A stretch of DNA of 64,000 bases from Onishia niordana (GCF_004798965.1 NZ_SDSD01000001.1:682001-746000); one strand, 5' to 3'; shown: positions 1 through 9,637, numbered from the stretch's first letter. Notes: generated by a model from the letters alone, not told the origin. Numbers and translations are program-made.

Positions 1-1
1 G

Positions 2-859
2 GTGACCGACGAGATCGCCTCGACCCGCGGCGTGCCGCCAGGCGAAGACGTGGTCTCCCCCGCCGCTCACTCCGCCTTCAGCACGCCTCGCGAGCTGATC
101 GCCTTCATCGTGCGCCTGCGAGAACTGTCCGGCGGCAAACCGGTGGGCATAAAGCTTGCCATTGGCCATCCCTGGGAATGGTTCGGGCTGGTCAAGGCCA
201 TGCTTGCTACCGGCGAGCATCCCGACTTCATCGTCGTCGACGGCGGCGAAGGCGGCACCGGCGCGGCACCGCTCGAGTTCATCAACCGACTGGGCATGCC
301 GCTCACCGAGGCCTTGCTGCTGGTGCACAACACCCTGGTGGGTGCCAACCTGCGCGAGTCGATCAAGATCGGTGCCGCCGGCAAGCTGATCTCGGCCTTC
401 GACATCGCCCGCACCATTGCGTTGGGCGCCGACTGGTGCAACGCCGCTCGCGGCTACATGTTCGCCCTGGGGTGCATTCAGGCTCGTGCCTGCCATACCG
501 ATCGCTGCCCCAGCGGCGTGGCGACCCAGGATCCGCGGCGCAGCGCCCACCTGGACGTGGCCGACAAGAGCGAACGGGTTCATCACTTCCACGACAACAC
601 CATGAAGGCGCTGGCCGAGATGCTGGCCGCGGCCGGCCTGAACTCACCCGACGAGCTCGGCCCCGAACACATCCTGCGTCGGGTATCCGGCCATGAGATC
701 CGCTCCTTCGACCAGCTCTTCAACTACCTGCCACCGGGAGCGCTGCTCAACGGCCCGCCCCAGCATGAGGTTTTCGCCCACTACTGGGTCGATGCCAGCG
801 CCGATACCTTTCATGCGCCGGCCGTCGAGGCTGCACGACGCACCAGCAAGCTCTACTAG
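2..859 (+). CDS. FMN-binding glutamate-synthase-family protein, C-terminal part (5' end outside window)
   Basis: This is the C-terminal ~285 residues of a GltB-domain-2-like protein. The GTG at base 2 is only the first in-frame start-type codon, since the fold cannot begin here; the rest lies upstream. It shows the FMN barrel signature (GIKLAIGHPWEW, then VVDGGEGGTGAAP, about residues 50-95) and a cysteine set in GCIQARACHTDRCPSG, the usual 3Fe-4S ligand pattern of the glutamate synthase family. The family includes true GltB and stand-alone proteins of unknown electron-transfer role. Without the N-terminus I cannot tell whether a glutaminase domain is present, but the ending after the barrel, with no GXGXG helix domain, favours the stand-alone FMN type. 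An arsenic operon follows after about 160 bases. Confidence 0.85.
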   Translation: MTDEIASTRGVPPGEDVVSPAAHSAFSTPRELIAFIVRLRELSGGKPVGIKLAIGHPWEWFGLVKAMLATGEHPDFIVVDGGEGGTGAAPLEFINRLGMPLTEALLLVHNTLVGANLRESIKIGAAGKLISAFDIARTIALGADWCNAARGYMFALGCIQARACHTDRCPSGVATQDPRRSAHLDVADKSERVHHFHDNTMKALAEMLAAAGLNSPDELGPEHILRRVSGHEIRSFDQLFNYLPPGALLNGPPQHEVFAHYWVDASADTFHAPAVEAARRTSKLY

Positions 860-954
860 GCCTTTCATCCAGGTGTCGGAAGCATGCCGGCACCTGAGCA
901 CACCACTGCCTCGCCGATTCGGCGGGGTATCGCCATCTGTCATTGCGCTGACAC

Positions 955-974
955 ATATACGCATTAGCATATAT
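955..974. promoter_or_regulatory. Putative ArsR operator upstream of arsR
   Basis: ATATACGC at 955-962 and GCATATAT at 967-974 form an imperfect inverted repeat (7 of 8 positions pair) around ATTA. ATATACGCA also recurs directly at 971-979. The site lies 47-66 bases before the preferred arsR start. AT-rich dyads directly before arsR are the usual autoregulatory operator of ArsR/SmtB repressors. Binding is inferred. Confidence 0.5.
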
Positions 975-1020
975 ACGCAGTACCATATGGATGGCTGACA
1001 TGACGACAGGGAGACATGCC

Positions 1021-1380
1021 GTGACCCCGACCCGGCTTCATAAATGCCTCGCCGACGAGACCCGCCTGCTGCTGACGCTGCTGATCCACGTCGAGGGCGA
1101 GCTATGTGTCTGCGAGATGCTTCATGCCCTCAAGGTCAGCCAGCCTACGGCCTCACAGCCCAAGGTCTCGCGTCACCTGGCGCAGCTTCGGGCGTGCGGC
1201 CTGCTCAAGGATCGCCGCCGCGGCCAGTGGGTCCATTACCGGTTAGCCCCCGACCTGCCCGCCTGGGCCGAGCGTCTGATCGCGGCCTCAGCCGAGGGCG
1301 CCGAGGCCGAGCTTGCACCCCTGCAGAGGTGCCTTGCCACCATGGGTAACCGCCCCACCCGCCAGGCGGCCTGCTGCTGA
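1021..1380 (+). CDS. arsR: ArsR/SmtB-family arsenite-responsive repressor
   Basis: This winged-helix repressor is expected to release the ars operon when arsenite binds. ELCVCEM supplies the cysteine pair typical of ArsR at the start of the DNA-binding region, and the protein ends in a CC pair. The GTG at 1021 is chosen because AGGGAG lies about 8 bases upstream and the protein then begins MTPTRLHKCLADETR as in relatives; an ATG at 991 is in frame but has no clear ribosome site. Oddity: the recognition-helix region reads SQPTASQPKVSRHLAQL, in which SQPxx is duplicated (bases 1138-1152 and 1153-1167), adding five residues compared with the usual SQPKVSRHL. This may change or weaken DNA binding. 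It heads the GAPDH-arsJ-ynfA run. Confidence 0.88.
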   Translation: MTPTRLHKCLADETRLLLTLLIHVEGELCVCEMLHALKVSQPTASQPKVSRHLAQLRACGLLKDRRRGQWVHYRLAPDLPAWAERLIAASAEGAEAELAPLQRCLATMGNRPTRQAACC

Positions 1381-1445
1381 GCCGCGCCTCGACGACCAAT
1401 TCATAGCCACCCTACATAGCCCCGACAGATCGAAAGGAGCCCCAC

Positions 1446-2492
1446 ATGACCCTTCGCCTCGGCATCAACGGCCTCGGCCGTATTGGTCGCCTCGCCCTGC
1501 GCTGCCTGTGGGCAGAGCGCGCTAAAGCACTTGAGCATCAGGCATCGTCGCTTGAGATCGTCGCCGTCAACGACCCGGGCGGCGATGCGGGCACCTTCGC
1601 TCACCTACTCGAATTCGACTCGGTGCATGGGCGCTGGTCACCGGGAGGCGGCATTCATGCCGAGGACGACGCCATCATCATCGATGGCGTGCGCGTGCCC
1701 TTTTTCGCCCATACCACCATCGAGAAGACCGATTGGTCGGGCTGCGATGTGGTGATCGAGGCCTCGGGGGTCATGAAGACCCGCGACACCCTCGAGGCCT
1801 ACCTGTCTCAGGGGGTGGGCCGCGTGGTGGTCTCGGCGCCAGTCAAAGAGGAAGGCGTGCTCAATGTGGTGATGGGGGTCAACGATCAGGCCTTCGATCC
1901 GGCGATACACCGCATCGTCACCGCAGCGAGCTGCACCACCAACTGCCTGGCACCGCTGGTCAAGGTCATCCATGAGACCTTCGGCATCCGCCACGGCTCG
2001 ATGACCACGGTGCATGACATCACCAATACCCAGGTGATCCTCGATACGCCAAGTTCGCCGGAAAAGCCTGATCTGCGCCGCTCGCGGGCCTCGAACATGA
2101 GCCTGATTCCCACCACCACCGGCTCGGCCAAGGCGATCACGGCGATCTTTCCCGAGCTTACCGGCAAGCTCAACGGCCACGCAGTACGCGTACCATTGGC
2201 CAACGCCTCGCTCACCGACATGGTCTTCGAGCTCGAGCGCGAGACCAGCATCGAGGAGGTCAACGCTGCCCTCAAGACTGCCGCCGACGGCGAACTCGCC
2301 GGCATCCTGGGCTACGAGTCACGACCGCTGGTCTCCATCGACTACCGGACCGACCCGCGCAGTGCGATTGTCGATGCACCCTCGACGCTGATAATCAATG
2401 ACACGCAGCTCAAGCTCTACGCCTGGTACGACAACGAATGGGGCTACGCCAACCGCACCGTCGAGCTGGCCCTGAAAGTCGGTCGCGCCTGA
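1446..2492 (+). CDS. ArsJ-associated glyceraldehyde-3-phosphate dehydrogenase
   Basis: A 348-residue GAPDH starting at an ATG with AAAGGAG upstream. It begins with a Rossmann NAD-binding motif ([14 protein letters not shown]) and carries the catalytic cysteine in [11 protein letters not shown] (Cys163) and the [11 protein letters not shown] stretch that follows. In ArsJ operons this enzyme is known to join arsenate with glyceraldehyde-3-phosphate to give 1-arseno-3-phosphoglycerate, which ArsJ exports. Its place between arsR and arsJ, 10 bases before arsJ, supports that role rather than central glycolysis. It is normal length with no visible damage. Expression is expected to follow ArsR. Confidence 0.92.
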   Translation: MTLRLGINGLGRIGRLALRCLWAERAKALEHQASSLEIVAVNDPGGDAGTFAHLLEFDSVHGRWSPGGGIHAEDDAIIIDGVRVPFFAHTTIEKTDWSGCDVVIEASGVMKTRDTLEAYLSQGVGRVVVSAPVKEEGVLNVVMGVNDQAFDPAIHRIVTAASCTTNCLAPLVKVIHETFGIRHGSMTTVHDITNTQVILDTPSSPEKPDLRRSRASNMSLIPTTTGSAKAITAIFPELTGKLNGHAVRVPLANASLTDMVFELERETSIEEVNAALKTAADGELAGILGYESRPLVSIDYRTDPRSAIVDAPSTLIINDTQLKLYAWYDNEWGYANRTVELALKVGRA

Positions 2493-2501
2493 GGAGGCAG
2501 C

Positions 2502-3764
2502 ATGACGCTCATCGCACGGCTGCAGTCGTTGCCTTTCGAGGTCCGCCAGTACCTGCTGGTCACCGGCAACTACTGGGCCTTCACCCTGACCGATGGCGCC
2601 CTACGCATGCTGGTGGTGCTGCACTTCCACCAGCTGGGCTACTCGCCGCTTGAAGTCGCGCTGCTGTTCCTGTTCTACGAGGCCTTCGGCGTGGTCACCA
2701 ATCTGGTCGGCGGCTGGCTGGGGGCACGCCTGGGGCTCAACCGCACCATGAACCTGGGGCTTGGCCTGCAACTGGTGGCACTCGCCATGCTGCTGGTGCC
2801 AAGCACTGCACTCAGCGTGGCCTGGGTGATGGCCGCTCAGGCGCTTTCCGGGGTCGCCAAGGATCTCAACAAGATGAGCGCCAAGAGCGCGGTCAAGGTG
2901 CTGCTGCCCAAGGACGCCAATGGCGGCGATACCGCGACTCAGAGCGCCCTGTATCGCTGGGTGGCACTGCTCACCGGCTCCAAGAACGCCCTCAAGGGCG
3001 CCGGCTTCTTCCTCGGCGGACTGCTGCTGTCGCTGATCGGTTTTCGCGGCGCGATACTGGCGCTGTGGGGGCTCCTGGTGGTGGTACTGGCGCTCTCGTT
3101 GTGGCGCTTGCGGGCGGATCTCGGGCGCCAGAAGGCCAAGCCCAAGTTTCGCGAGGTCCTGTCGACGTCAAGAGCGGTCAACGTGCTCGCGGCGGCGCGC
3201 CTTATGCTGTTCGCTTCAAGGGATGTCTGGTTCGTGGTCGCCCTGCCGGTGTTCCTCTATGACGTACATGGCTGGAACTTCTGGAGCGTGGGCATCCTGA
3301 TGGCCGTGTGGGTGATTGGCTATGGCGGCGTGCAGACCCAGGCGCCGGCCATCACCCGGCGCTTCCACGGCAGTCCGGCCGCCATCACCGCCGGCTGGGC
3401 CCTGGCGTTGGCCATGCTCCCGGCGGCCCTGGCGCTGTTGCCGCTTGGCGCTGGCAGCGACACGGGGGCCGGCTGGCTGATCGCGGGGTTACTGGCCTTC
3501 GGCGCGGTATTCGCCGTCAACTCGAGCTGGCACAGCTACCTGATCGTGCGCTATGCCCGCGCCGAGGGCGTGTCGATGGATGTCGGCTTCTATTACATGG
3601 CTAACGCCATGGGACGCCTGGCCGGCACGCTGCTCTCGGGCTGGCTCTATCAGACGCAGGGCCTCGCCGCCTGCCTGTGGGTCTCGGCGGCACTGGTGAT
3701 GGCGAGCGCCCTGCTGGCCCTGGCATTGCCGCGCGAGGCGACGGCATCCGCCGGTCCGCAGTGA
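2502..3764 (+). CDS. arsJ: Organoarsenical efflux MFS transporter ArsJ
   Basis: A 420-residue inner-membrane transporter with about 12 hydrophobic segments and MFS-like organisation. The N-terminal stretch VTGNYWAFTLTDGALRMLVV and the following YSPLEVALLFLFYEAFGV are typical of ArsJ. Known role: export of 1-arseno-3-phosphoglycerate, whose breakdown outside the cell releases arsenate, giving arsenate resistance. It begins just after the GAPDH stop with GAGGAG as ribosome site, so the two are co-transcribed. The pairing with GAPDH makes the assignment strong. Confidence 0.92.
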   Translation: MTLIARLQSLPFEVRQYLLVTGNYWAFTLTDGALRMLVVLHFHQLGYSPLEVALLFLFYEAFGVVTNLVGGWLGARLGLNRTMNLGLGLQLVALAMLLVPSTALSVAWVMAAQALSGVAKDLNKMSAKSAVKVLLPKDANGGDTATQSALYRWVALLTGSKNALKGAGFFLGGLLLSLIGFRGAILALWGLLVVVLALSLWRLRADLGRQKAKPKFREVLSTSRAVNVLAAARLMLFASRDVWFVVALPVFLYDVHGWNFWSVGILMAVWVIGYGGVQTQAPAITRRFHGSPAAITAGWALALAMLPAALALLPLGAGSDTGAGWLIAGLLAFGAVFAVNSSWHSYLIVRYARAEGVSMDVGFYYMANAMGRLAGTLLSGWLYQTQGLAACLWVSAALVMASALLALALPREATASAGPQ

Positions 3765-3815
3765 TAGGCTGGCAAGCCCATTGTTGATGGCGTGACCTCT
3801 CACGGGAGCCCCTGC

Positions 3816-4142
3816 ATGCCCACACCGCTGCTCTATGTCGCCGCCGCCTTGGCCGAGATCGCCGGCTGCTTTGCCTTCTGGTCCTGGTGGCGCCTCGACA
3901 AGCCGCTCGGCTGGCTGCTGCCGGGAGTTGCCAGCCTGGCGTTGTTTGCCTGGCTTCTGAGCCTCACCGATGCCGACTATGCCGGACGCGCCTATGCCGC
4001 CTACGGCGGTGTCTATATCGCCACCTCGCTTACCTGGCTGTGGCTTGTCGAGCAACGCGCGCCGGATCGTTGGGATCTGATAGGCGCCAGCCTGTGTCTG
4101 GCCGGCGCCGCGATCATCCTGCTGGGCCCCCGCAGCGCCTGA
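3816..4142 (+). CDS. ynfA: YnfA-family (UPF0060) small membrane protein
   Basis: A 108-residue protein with four hydrophobic segments. It starts [22 protein letters not shown] and contains [12 protein letters not shown] and the closing [17 protein letters not shown], all hallmarks of YnfA/UPF0060, distant relatives of SMR-type transporters. The ATG at 3816 is preferred over an earlier GTG because GGGAG sits about 8 bases upstream. It follows arsJ by about 50 bases and may be read through from the ars promoter. The substrate is uncertain; a link with arsenic is inferred from position only. Confidence 0.87.
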   Translation: MPTPLLYVAAALAEIAGCFAFWSWWRLDKPLGWLLPGVASLALFAWLLSLTDADYAGRAYAAYGGVYIATSLTWLWLVEQRAPDRWDLIGASLCLAGAAIILLGPRSA

Positions 4143-4160
4143 GGCATGCGGCGCCGTACA

Positions 4161-5186
4161 TCACGAGCTAGCGGCAAACATGTGACGTCTGCGGTTGATG
4201 AACCACACCAGCGACAGCATCACCGGCACCTCGACCAGGACTCCCACCACCGTGGCCAGAGCGGCCCCGGAATGCAGCCCGAACAGTGAAATGGCCACCG
4301 CCACGGCGAGCTCGAAGAAGTTCGAGGTGCTGATCATGCAGGCAGGAGCCGCAACGTCGCGAGGCAACTTGAGCCAACGCGCACCGACATACGCCAGCGC
4401 GAAGATGCCATAGGTCTGTATCAGCAATGGCACGGCGATCAGGCCGATCACTGCCGGGTTGTCGAGGATCGTCTCGGCCTGGAAGCCGAACAGCAGCACC
4501 ACCGTGCCCAGCAGGCCGAGGATCACCCAGGGCTTGAGTCGGCCGGTGAAGGCGGCGATACGCGCCTCCCCACCCCGGGGTTCGAGCCAGCGCCGGGTGA
4601 GGATGCCGGCGAGCAGCGGCAGCACGATGTACAACACCACCGACAACAACAGGGTCTGCCAGGGCACCTGGATGTCGGTGACGCCGAGCAGCAGCGCCGC
4701 GATGGGGGCAAAGGCGAAGATCATGATCAGGTCGTTAAGCGATACCTGTACCAGGGTGTAGTTAGGATCGCCCTCGGTCAGCTGGCTCCAGATGAAGACC
4801 ATCGCCGTGCAGGGCGCCACACCGAGCAGGATCATCCCGGCGATGTATTCGCTGGCCGACTGAGGGTCGACCAGTGGCGCAAACAGGTAGCGAAAGAACA
4901 ACACCCCCAGCGCCATCATCGTGAATGGCTTGATCAGCCAGTTGATCGTCAGCGTCAGGACAAGCCCCTTTGGCCGCTTGCCCACGTTTCTGAGCGAGGC
5001 GATGTCGATCTTGATCATCATCGGATAGACCATCACCCAGATCAGCACCGCGACGACGAGGTTGACGTGGGCTACCTGAAGATCAGCGAGCTGCTGGAAC
5101 GCCCCCGGCATCAGCGACCCAAGCGACACCCCGGCCAGGATCCCCAGTGCGACCCAAAGTGACAGATAGCGTTCGAACAGACTCAT
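4161..5186 (-). CDS. acr3: ACR3-family arsenite efflux permease
   Basis: A 341-residue transporter with about ten membrane segments, from the bile/arsenite/riboflavin superfamily. The [13 protein letters not shown] segment holds the conserved cysteine required for arsenite transport in ACR3 proteins, and [17 protein letters not shown] is another family signature. It extrudes As(III) using the proton motive force. It is convergent with ynfA (18 bases between stops), so it is a separate transcription unit although it belongs to the same resistance locus. Together with ArsJ the locus covers both arsenite (Acr3) and arsenate (GAPDH plus ArsJ); no arsC reductase is visible in the window. Confidence 0.93.
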   Translation of the reverse strand: MSLFERYLSLWVALGILAGVSLGSLMPGAFQQLADLQVAHVNLVVAVLIWVMVYPMMIKIDIASLRNVGKRPKGLVLTLTINWLIKPFTMMALGVLFFRYLFAPLVDPQSASEYIAGMILLGVAPCTAMVFIWSQLTEGDPNYTLVQVSLNDLIMIFAFAPIAALLLGVTDIQVPWQTLLLSVVLYIVLPLLAGILTRRWLEPRGGEARIAAFTGRLKPWVILGLLGTVVLLFGFQAETILDNPAVIGLIAVPLLIQTYGIFALAYVGARWLKLPRDVAAPACMISTSNFFELAVAVAISLFGLHSGAALATVVGVLVEVPVMLSLVWFINRRRHMFAASS

Positions 5187-5630
5187 GCGGGTGACTCCTT
5201 GTAACGGGGTGGTAGAGCGCGGATAGCACCGCTTGAGCAGCGGCGAGGGGGCGAGACGACCGGCACGTTCTTACTCAGAAGGCCCATCATAATGGCCCTG
5301 CCTTGCTTGCGCTTTGATGCATGGCAAGGTACACACCGATAGCCGACCATCAGGCGCAGGCGGACAGAAAGAGAACACGTGGCGCTCTAGCCGATCTTCA
5401 GGGATGTAGGCCGCGATCAATATGCAGACTTTCATCGTCCAACGTAAAATAGTGTTGACCTCTCAGGCTCAACGTGGAAAGATGCGCTTCAGTTGGTTAG
5501 CAAGTTGAATATAGTCAGTTGTAATCGAAGTCCTTCGGTAGCCCTGGTGTATATCTCCTTTGTTTTACCCACTATTACTCGGGTATCACCCGGCAACTGT
5601 AAGAGCGCTCTGCGCGTAAGGATATTGAAA
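5187..5630. other. Gene-free stretch between acr3 and the cold-shock gene
   Basis: No supportable coding sequence. The left part must hold the acr3 promoter (minus strand). The right part is the 5' leader of the cold-shock gene: it is less GC-rich than its surroundings, includes TTGACC at 5456-5461 as a possible -35 element and a small dyad CGAAG/CTTCG at 5526-5537. Long structured leaders are usual for cspA-type genes. I found no clear ArsR-type dyad like that at 955-974. Confidence 0.5.
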
Positions 5631-5834
5631 ATGGCAACTGGCACAGTTAAGTGGTTCAACGACACTAAAGGCTTCGGCTTCATTTCTCCGGCAGACGGTG
5701 GCGACGACCTGTTCGCACACTTCTCCGAGATTCAAGCAGAAGGCTTTAAGTCTCTGCAAGACGGCCAGGAAGTTTCCTTTGACGTCACCCAGGGCAAGAA
5801 AGGCCTGCAGGCGTCAAACATCAAGGCACTCTAA
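5631..5834 (+). CDS. CspA-family cold-shock protein
   Basis: A 67-residue single cold-shock domain, the standard length. It carries the RNP1-type motif KGFGFISP and RNP2-type motif DLFAHFS, which bind single-stranded RNA and DNA. It acts as an RNA chaperone. The ATG at 5631 is set by AAGGA about 8 bases upstream and by homology ([18 protein letters not shown]). It is monocistronic: a long leader precedes it and a strong hairpin terminator follows at 5889. Which csp paralogue it is cannot be said. Confidence 0.95.
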   Translation: MATGTVKWFNDTKGFGFISPADGGDDLFAHFSEIQAEGFKSLQDGQEVSFDVTQGKKGLQASNIKAL

Positions 5835-5888
5835 ACTCTGACTAACCGTCGAGATTAGAAACGCCTCTCGAACCGCAAGGTTTGAGGA

Positions 5889-5921
5889 ACAAGGCCCGCT
5901 TCGGCGGGCCTTGTTGCGTTT
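5889..5921 (+). terminator. Rho-independent terminator after the cold-shock gene
   Basis: A perfect 11-bp stem, ACAAGGCCCGC at 5889-5899 pairing with GCGGGCCTTGT at 5904-5914, closed by a TTCG tetraloop and followed by a T-rich run. It lies 55 bases after the stop codon. Confidence 0.85.
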
Positions 5922-6178
5922 GGGCACCTCATTTCCAGCGCCCCTTCCTGACGCCTGGCGAGCAACCTCCGACGAGACAAGCCTGCCGAAAAGCGTCCTG
6001 CAAAAATCCCCTGAAAGCACCCTCGACAAGGACTGACTCAACCCATGCTGTCTGACGCTGGCACCGTGACAGACATCGAGCCACCGGCCCTGGAAAGAAG
6101 CGTTGAGTTTGCGATTGCGGGCCACCCCACGGCAAATGTCAAAATCGACATGTCTGCCTGACGCGACCCAGGATGCCC

Positions 6179-6787
6179 ATGACGATCGACACGACCCACC
6201 AAAACCAGCAGATGACCCATTTCGACGGCCACCAGGAGATCTGGCTATTCGGCTATGGCTCGCTGATCTGGAAGGCCGACTTCCCGTATCTCGAGCGCCG
6301 TCCGGCACATATCTATGGCTGGGTGCGCCGCTTCTGGCAAGGCTCCCACGACCATCGCGGCACTCCCGAGTCCCCCGGCAGGGTGGCGACTCTCGTTCGC
6401 GAGCCAGGTGCGATCTGCCACGGCATGGCCTACCGCATCACGCCGGAAACCCTCGGCCCGCTGGATGTGCGCGAGAAGAACGGCTACCTGCGAGTCGTCA
6501 CCGAGCTGCATTTTGATGATGCCAATGGCGATGCGTCTCAAGCGAGCCAGGACCACAAGGCCAGCGAGTCCGCAGAGGGCCTCGTGTATCTCGCCACCGA
6601 AGACAATGCCGCCTTTCTCGGTGATGCGCCCCATGATGCGATCGCCCGCCAGATTGCAGAAGCACGTGGCGCCAGCGGACCCAACCGGGACTATTTGCTC
6701 AATCTGGCCGCCTCGCTCGAACAACTCGGCCACCATGACGAGCACATTGTCTCGCTGGCAAGCCACCTGACCGATGAAGCATCCTAG
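6179..6787 (+). CDS. chaC: ChaC-like glutathione-specific gamma-glutamylcyclotransferase
   Basis: About 202 residues. GYGSLIW near residue 25 is the substrate-binding loop of the gamma-glutamylcyclotransferase fold, and LDVREKNGY places the catalytic glutamate at about residue 99, as in ChaC. ChaC enzymes split glutathione into 5-oxoproline and Cys-Gly in the cytosol. The start at 6179 is preferred because AGGA at 6170-6173 is well spaced for it, whereas it overlaps the alternative ATG at 6173. A second, sequence-distinct cyclotransferase gene follows 139 bases downstream. Confidence 0.88.
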   Translation: MTIDTTHQNQQMTHFDGHQEIWLFGYGSLIWKADFPYLERRPAHIYGWVRRFWQGSHDHRGTPESPGRVATLVREPGAICHGMAYRITPETLGPLDVREKNGYLRVVTELHFDDANGDASQASQDHKASESAEGLVYLATEDNAAFLGDAPHDAIARQIAEARGASGPNRDYLLNLAASLEQLGHHDEHIVSLASHLTDEAS

Positions 6788-6926
6788 TAAAGCAGCGACA
6801 CTCGCTCAGCCGGCCAACACCACCGCTTGAGACACCCTGACTTACGCTAGGCTTAGCCGGAAAGCGTGTTTCCCTCTTTCTCCAGATCGCCACCCTTGCC
6901 ATGTACCCTTGAACCGCAGGTGAGCC

Positions 6927-7334
6927 ATGCACTCCCCCGCTATCGCCATTCAACGCACGCCACTGGTTGCCGTCTACGGCACACTAAAACGTGGCCTTCG
7001 CAATCACCATTGGCTGAACAATGCTGAGTTTGTCGGCGAAGACACCCTCACCACGGCCACCCTCTACGATCTGGGCCCTTACCCCGGCGCTCGGCTAGAG
7101 CCCTCCCGCGGCATCAGCGTCGAGGTCTTTCGGGTCGATAGCCGTTGCCTGACCAATCTCGACCGACTGGAAGATTACCGCGTACGGGCCCCCGCCACCG
7201 GTACCTATGACCGCATGATACACACCACCGCCTTCGGGCCGGCCTGGCTCTATCTCTGCAACCTTGACGTCAGCGGCTGCCCGGCGATCCGCGAAGGTGG
7301 CTGGTTGCCGAGCGACCGTTCGTCCAGCGCCTAG
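6927..7334 (+). CDS. YtfP/AIG2-type gamma-glutamylcyclotransferase family protein
   Basis: A 135-residue protein with the YGTLKRG loop near the N-terminus (about residues 17-23) and LDRLEDYRV, which supplies the usual catalytic acidic residue of the small GGCT/AIG2 family. Small members act on gamma-glutamyl amines or peptides; the substrate here is unknown. AGGTGA precedes the ATG. It shares only the fold and the YG[ST]L loop with the ChaC-like gene just upstream. Confidence 0.85.
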   Translation: MHSPAIAIQRTPLVAVYGTLKRGLRNHHWLNNAEFVGEDTLTTATLYDLGPYPGARLEPSRGISVEVFRVDSRCLTNLDRLEDYRVRAPATGTYDRMIHTTAFGPAWLYLCNLDVSGCPAIREGGWLPSDRSSSA

Positions 7335-7524
7335 GCAGGCCTGACGGCAACCAGGACGTCGCTCTCAAGCGGGCCATAGGGATGATCGCCGACGCGACGG
7401 CAACGGGAATGGTAGAATGCCGCGCCCGTTTTGCCCGGCGCGACTGGCTGGTGGAGACCATCGCGCCGCGCTCTCCTGGCTTCTGCGTGCAACCCACGAT
7501 CCCGAACACCCCAAGAGACGCGTC

Positions 7525-8754
7525 ATGATCGCAACCCTTAACACCCTCTTCCGCCCCCTGCAGCGGATAGGGCTGATCGCTCAAATTGCCATCGGCATCG
7601 TCTGCGGCACCCTGCTGGCTATCGCCTCACCCGACCTCGCCCAATCAGCGTCACTGCTGGGGCAAATCTTCATCTCTGCCCTCAAGGCCGTGGCACCGAT
7701 CCTGGTCTTCGTATTGGTCACAGCGGCCATCGCCAGCCATCAGCGCGGCCAGCAGACCCATATACGCGGCGTGCTGGTGCTTTATCTGATCGGCACGGTG
7801 GCAGCCGCCCTGGTCGCCGTGGTGGCGAGCTTCGCTTTCCCGACCACCCTGACGCTGGATGCCCCCCAGGCCACCGGCAACCCGCCCGGCGGGGTCGATG
7901 AAATCCTCAAGAATCTGCTGTTGAGCGCCGTCGACAACCCCGTCAACGCGCTGATGGAGGCCAACTTCATCGCCATCTTGGTCTGGTCAACCGGCCTTGG
8001 CCTGACGCTGCGCCAGGCAAACGATACCACCCGCGCCTTGCTTGCTGACCTTGCCGATGCCGTATCGCAGATCATTCGCTGGGTGATCCGCCTGGCGCCG
8101 CTGGGCATCTTCGGCCTAGTGGCCGGCACGCTTGCCAGCGCAGGCCTCGGTGCGCTGCTCGACTACGGCCAGCTGCTGCTGGTGATCGTCGGCTGCATGC
8201 TGTTCGTGGCGCTTGTCACCAATCCGTTGATCGTGTTCCTGAAGACGCGCCGCAACCCCTATCCACTGGTCTTCGCCTGCCTGCGCGGCAGCGCCATCAC
8301 CGCCTTCTTTACGCGTAGCTCGGCGGCCAACATTCCGGTCAACCTGGAGCTTTGCAAGCGACTCGACCTTCACGCCGACACCTATTCGATCTCGATCCCG
8401 CTGGGCGCCACCATCAACATGTCCGGTGCAGCGATCACCATCACCGTGATCACCCTGGCCGCCGCTCATACCCTGGGGATCAACGTCGACTTCGCCACTG
8501 CCCTGCTGCTATGCATCGTGTCAGCGCTGGCCGCCTGCGGCGTTTCGGGCGTGGCCGGCGGCTCACTGCTGATCATTCCCATGGCCGCCAACCTGTTCGG
8601 CATTACAACCGACGTGGCCATGCAAGCGGTGGCGATCGGCTTTGTGATCAGCGTGGTGCAGGACTCGACAGAGACGGCACTGAACTCCTCCACCGACGTG
8701 CTGTTCACCGCCGCCGCCTGCCAGGCCGGTGACACGGCCACCGAGCGCGACTGA
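7525..8754 (+). CDS. sstT: Serine/threonine:sodium symporter SstT
   Basis: A 409-residue dicarboxylate/amino acid:cation symporter-family protein of the inner membrane. The stretches [15 protein letters not shown] and [16 protein letters not shown] contain the family's hairpin-loop and NMSG cation-site motifs, and [19 protein letters not shown] matches the SstT C-terminus. It takes up L-serine and L-threonine with Na+. The ATG at 7525 gives the usual start ([17 protein letters not shown]); an earlier in-frame ATG at 7417 would add 36 non-homologous residues. It is followed by a strong terminator, so probably monocistronic. Confidence 0.93.
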   Translation: MIATLNTLFRPLQRIGLIAQIAIGIVCGTLLAIASPDLAQSASLLGQIFISALKAVAPILVFVLVTAAIASHQRGQQTHIRGVLVLYLIGTVAAALVAVVASFAFPTTLTLDAPQATGNPPGGVDEILKNLLLSAVDNPVNALMEANFIAILVWSTGLGLTLRQANDTTRALLADLADAVSQIIRWVIRLAPLGIFGLVAGTLASAGLGALLDYGQLLLVIVGCMLFVALVTNPLIVFLKTRRNPYPLVFACLRGSAITAFFTRSSAANIPVNLELCKRLDLHADTYSISIPLGATINMSGAAITITVITLAAAHTLGINVDFATALLLCIVSALAACGVSGVAGGSLLIIPMAANLFGITTDVAMQAVAIGFVISVVQDSTETALNSSTDVLFTAAACQAGDTATERD

Positions 8755-8789
8755 GCCCTTCCCCCGCGTCCAGCAACCGTTCTGGAACG

Positions 8790-8828
8790 AAAGCCCCGCC
8801 ATGGCAGAGACCATGGCGGGGGGCTTTG
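8790..8828 (+). terminator. Rho-independent terminator after sstT
   Basis: AAAGCCCCGCCATGG (8790-8804) pairs with CCATGGCGGGGGGCTTT (8811-8827) apart from a two-base bulge, around the loop CAGAGA. It lies 35 bases past the sstT stop and before the convergent TetR gene, so it may serve both. Confidence 0.8.
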
Positions 8829-8852
8829 GCATCATGCTGCGAAATGAAGCGG

Positions 8853-9506
8853 CTAACCGTCGCCGGCGAGCGGCCGGCGCAGGGTGTCGGCGGGCAACGC
8901 GAGGATGCCCTCTGCTGCACTCAGTGCAATCTCCGGCAGCAGCACCGTGTCGTAGAGGCCGTGCCCGAGCCCGCCTTCCAGCCACAGACCATCGATCAGC
9001 GCGTTAAGCGCGATGGCATAGCGCTGACAGGTGACGGGATCCGCCGGACGCTCGAAGGCCAGCAGCAGCGGGTGAATCAGCGTCTCCAGCAGGTTCAGGA
9101 ATTCGCGATAGCTTTCACGATGTATCTCGGCATAGTCGGGCTCGGTCCGAACACGGCCGATGAAGGTGGCCCACAGCGCCACCTTGCGTGACGAAAGGTT
9201 GGGCGCCGTCACGTTGGCGACGATGAAGCGTGCCAGGTGCTGCTCGGGGGCCTCGCCACCCTCTTCGGCAGATTGGGCCGCCTCGGCGGTCATCTGCCCG
9301 ATCAGGTAGCCATAGGCCGCGCGTACCATCGCGTCCTTGGAGCCGAAGTAATGGCGAATGAGACCCGCCGTGACCCCGGCATGTTCGGCGATGCGCCGCG
9401 CGCTGGCACCGCTCAGCCCGTCTTCGGCGACACTGTCGAGCGTCGCCTCCAGCAGGGCGCAGCGCCGCTCGTCAAGGGACCAGCGCTGAAATGGCTTACG
9501 ACTCAT
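8853..9506 (-). CDS. TetR-family regulator with BetI-like C-terminus
   Basis: 217 residues. The N-terminal helix-turn-helix is GLSGASARRIAEHAGVTAGLIRHYFGSKDAMV (given in part: residues about 30-60), and the remainder resembles the BetI-type ligand domain (ALWATFIGRVR, ALIDGLWLEG). The ATG at 9506 follows GGAT and starts MSRKPFQRW, as in relatives; an upstream extension is Arg-rich and implausible. It is on the same strand as, and downstream of, the aldolase and dehydrogenase genes. A 10-base motif shared by its own upstream region and theirs suggests it controls both. The effector is unknown. Confidence 0.87.
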   Translation of the reverse strand: MSRKPFQRWSLDERRCALLEATLDSVAEDGLSGASARRIAEHAGVTAGLIRHYFGSKDAMVRAAYGYLIGQMTAEAAQSAEEGGEAPEQHLARFIVANVTAPNLSSRKVALWATFIGRVRTEPDYAEIHRESYREFLNLLETLIHPLLLAFERPADPVTCQRYAIALNALIDGLWLEGGLGHGLYDTVLLPEIALSAAEGILALPADTLRRPLAGDG

Positions 9507-9637
9507 GGGTATCCTGCAGTGGGTGAAAAGGACGGGCCTGGCCCGTGTGATCGCGGGCAGGCGACGCGAGGCTAGGGGCACCGGCCAGCCCCCGGTGACG
9601 GAAGCCGCCCGGCGCCGGGCGCAGGCGGCCTTGCCAT

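Noticed and set aside
5814..6308. A 164-codon minus-strand frame between the cold-shock gene and chaC
   Set aside because: It runs through the cold-shock terminator and into chaC and is Arg/Ser-rich without signatures.
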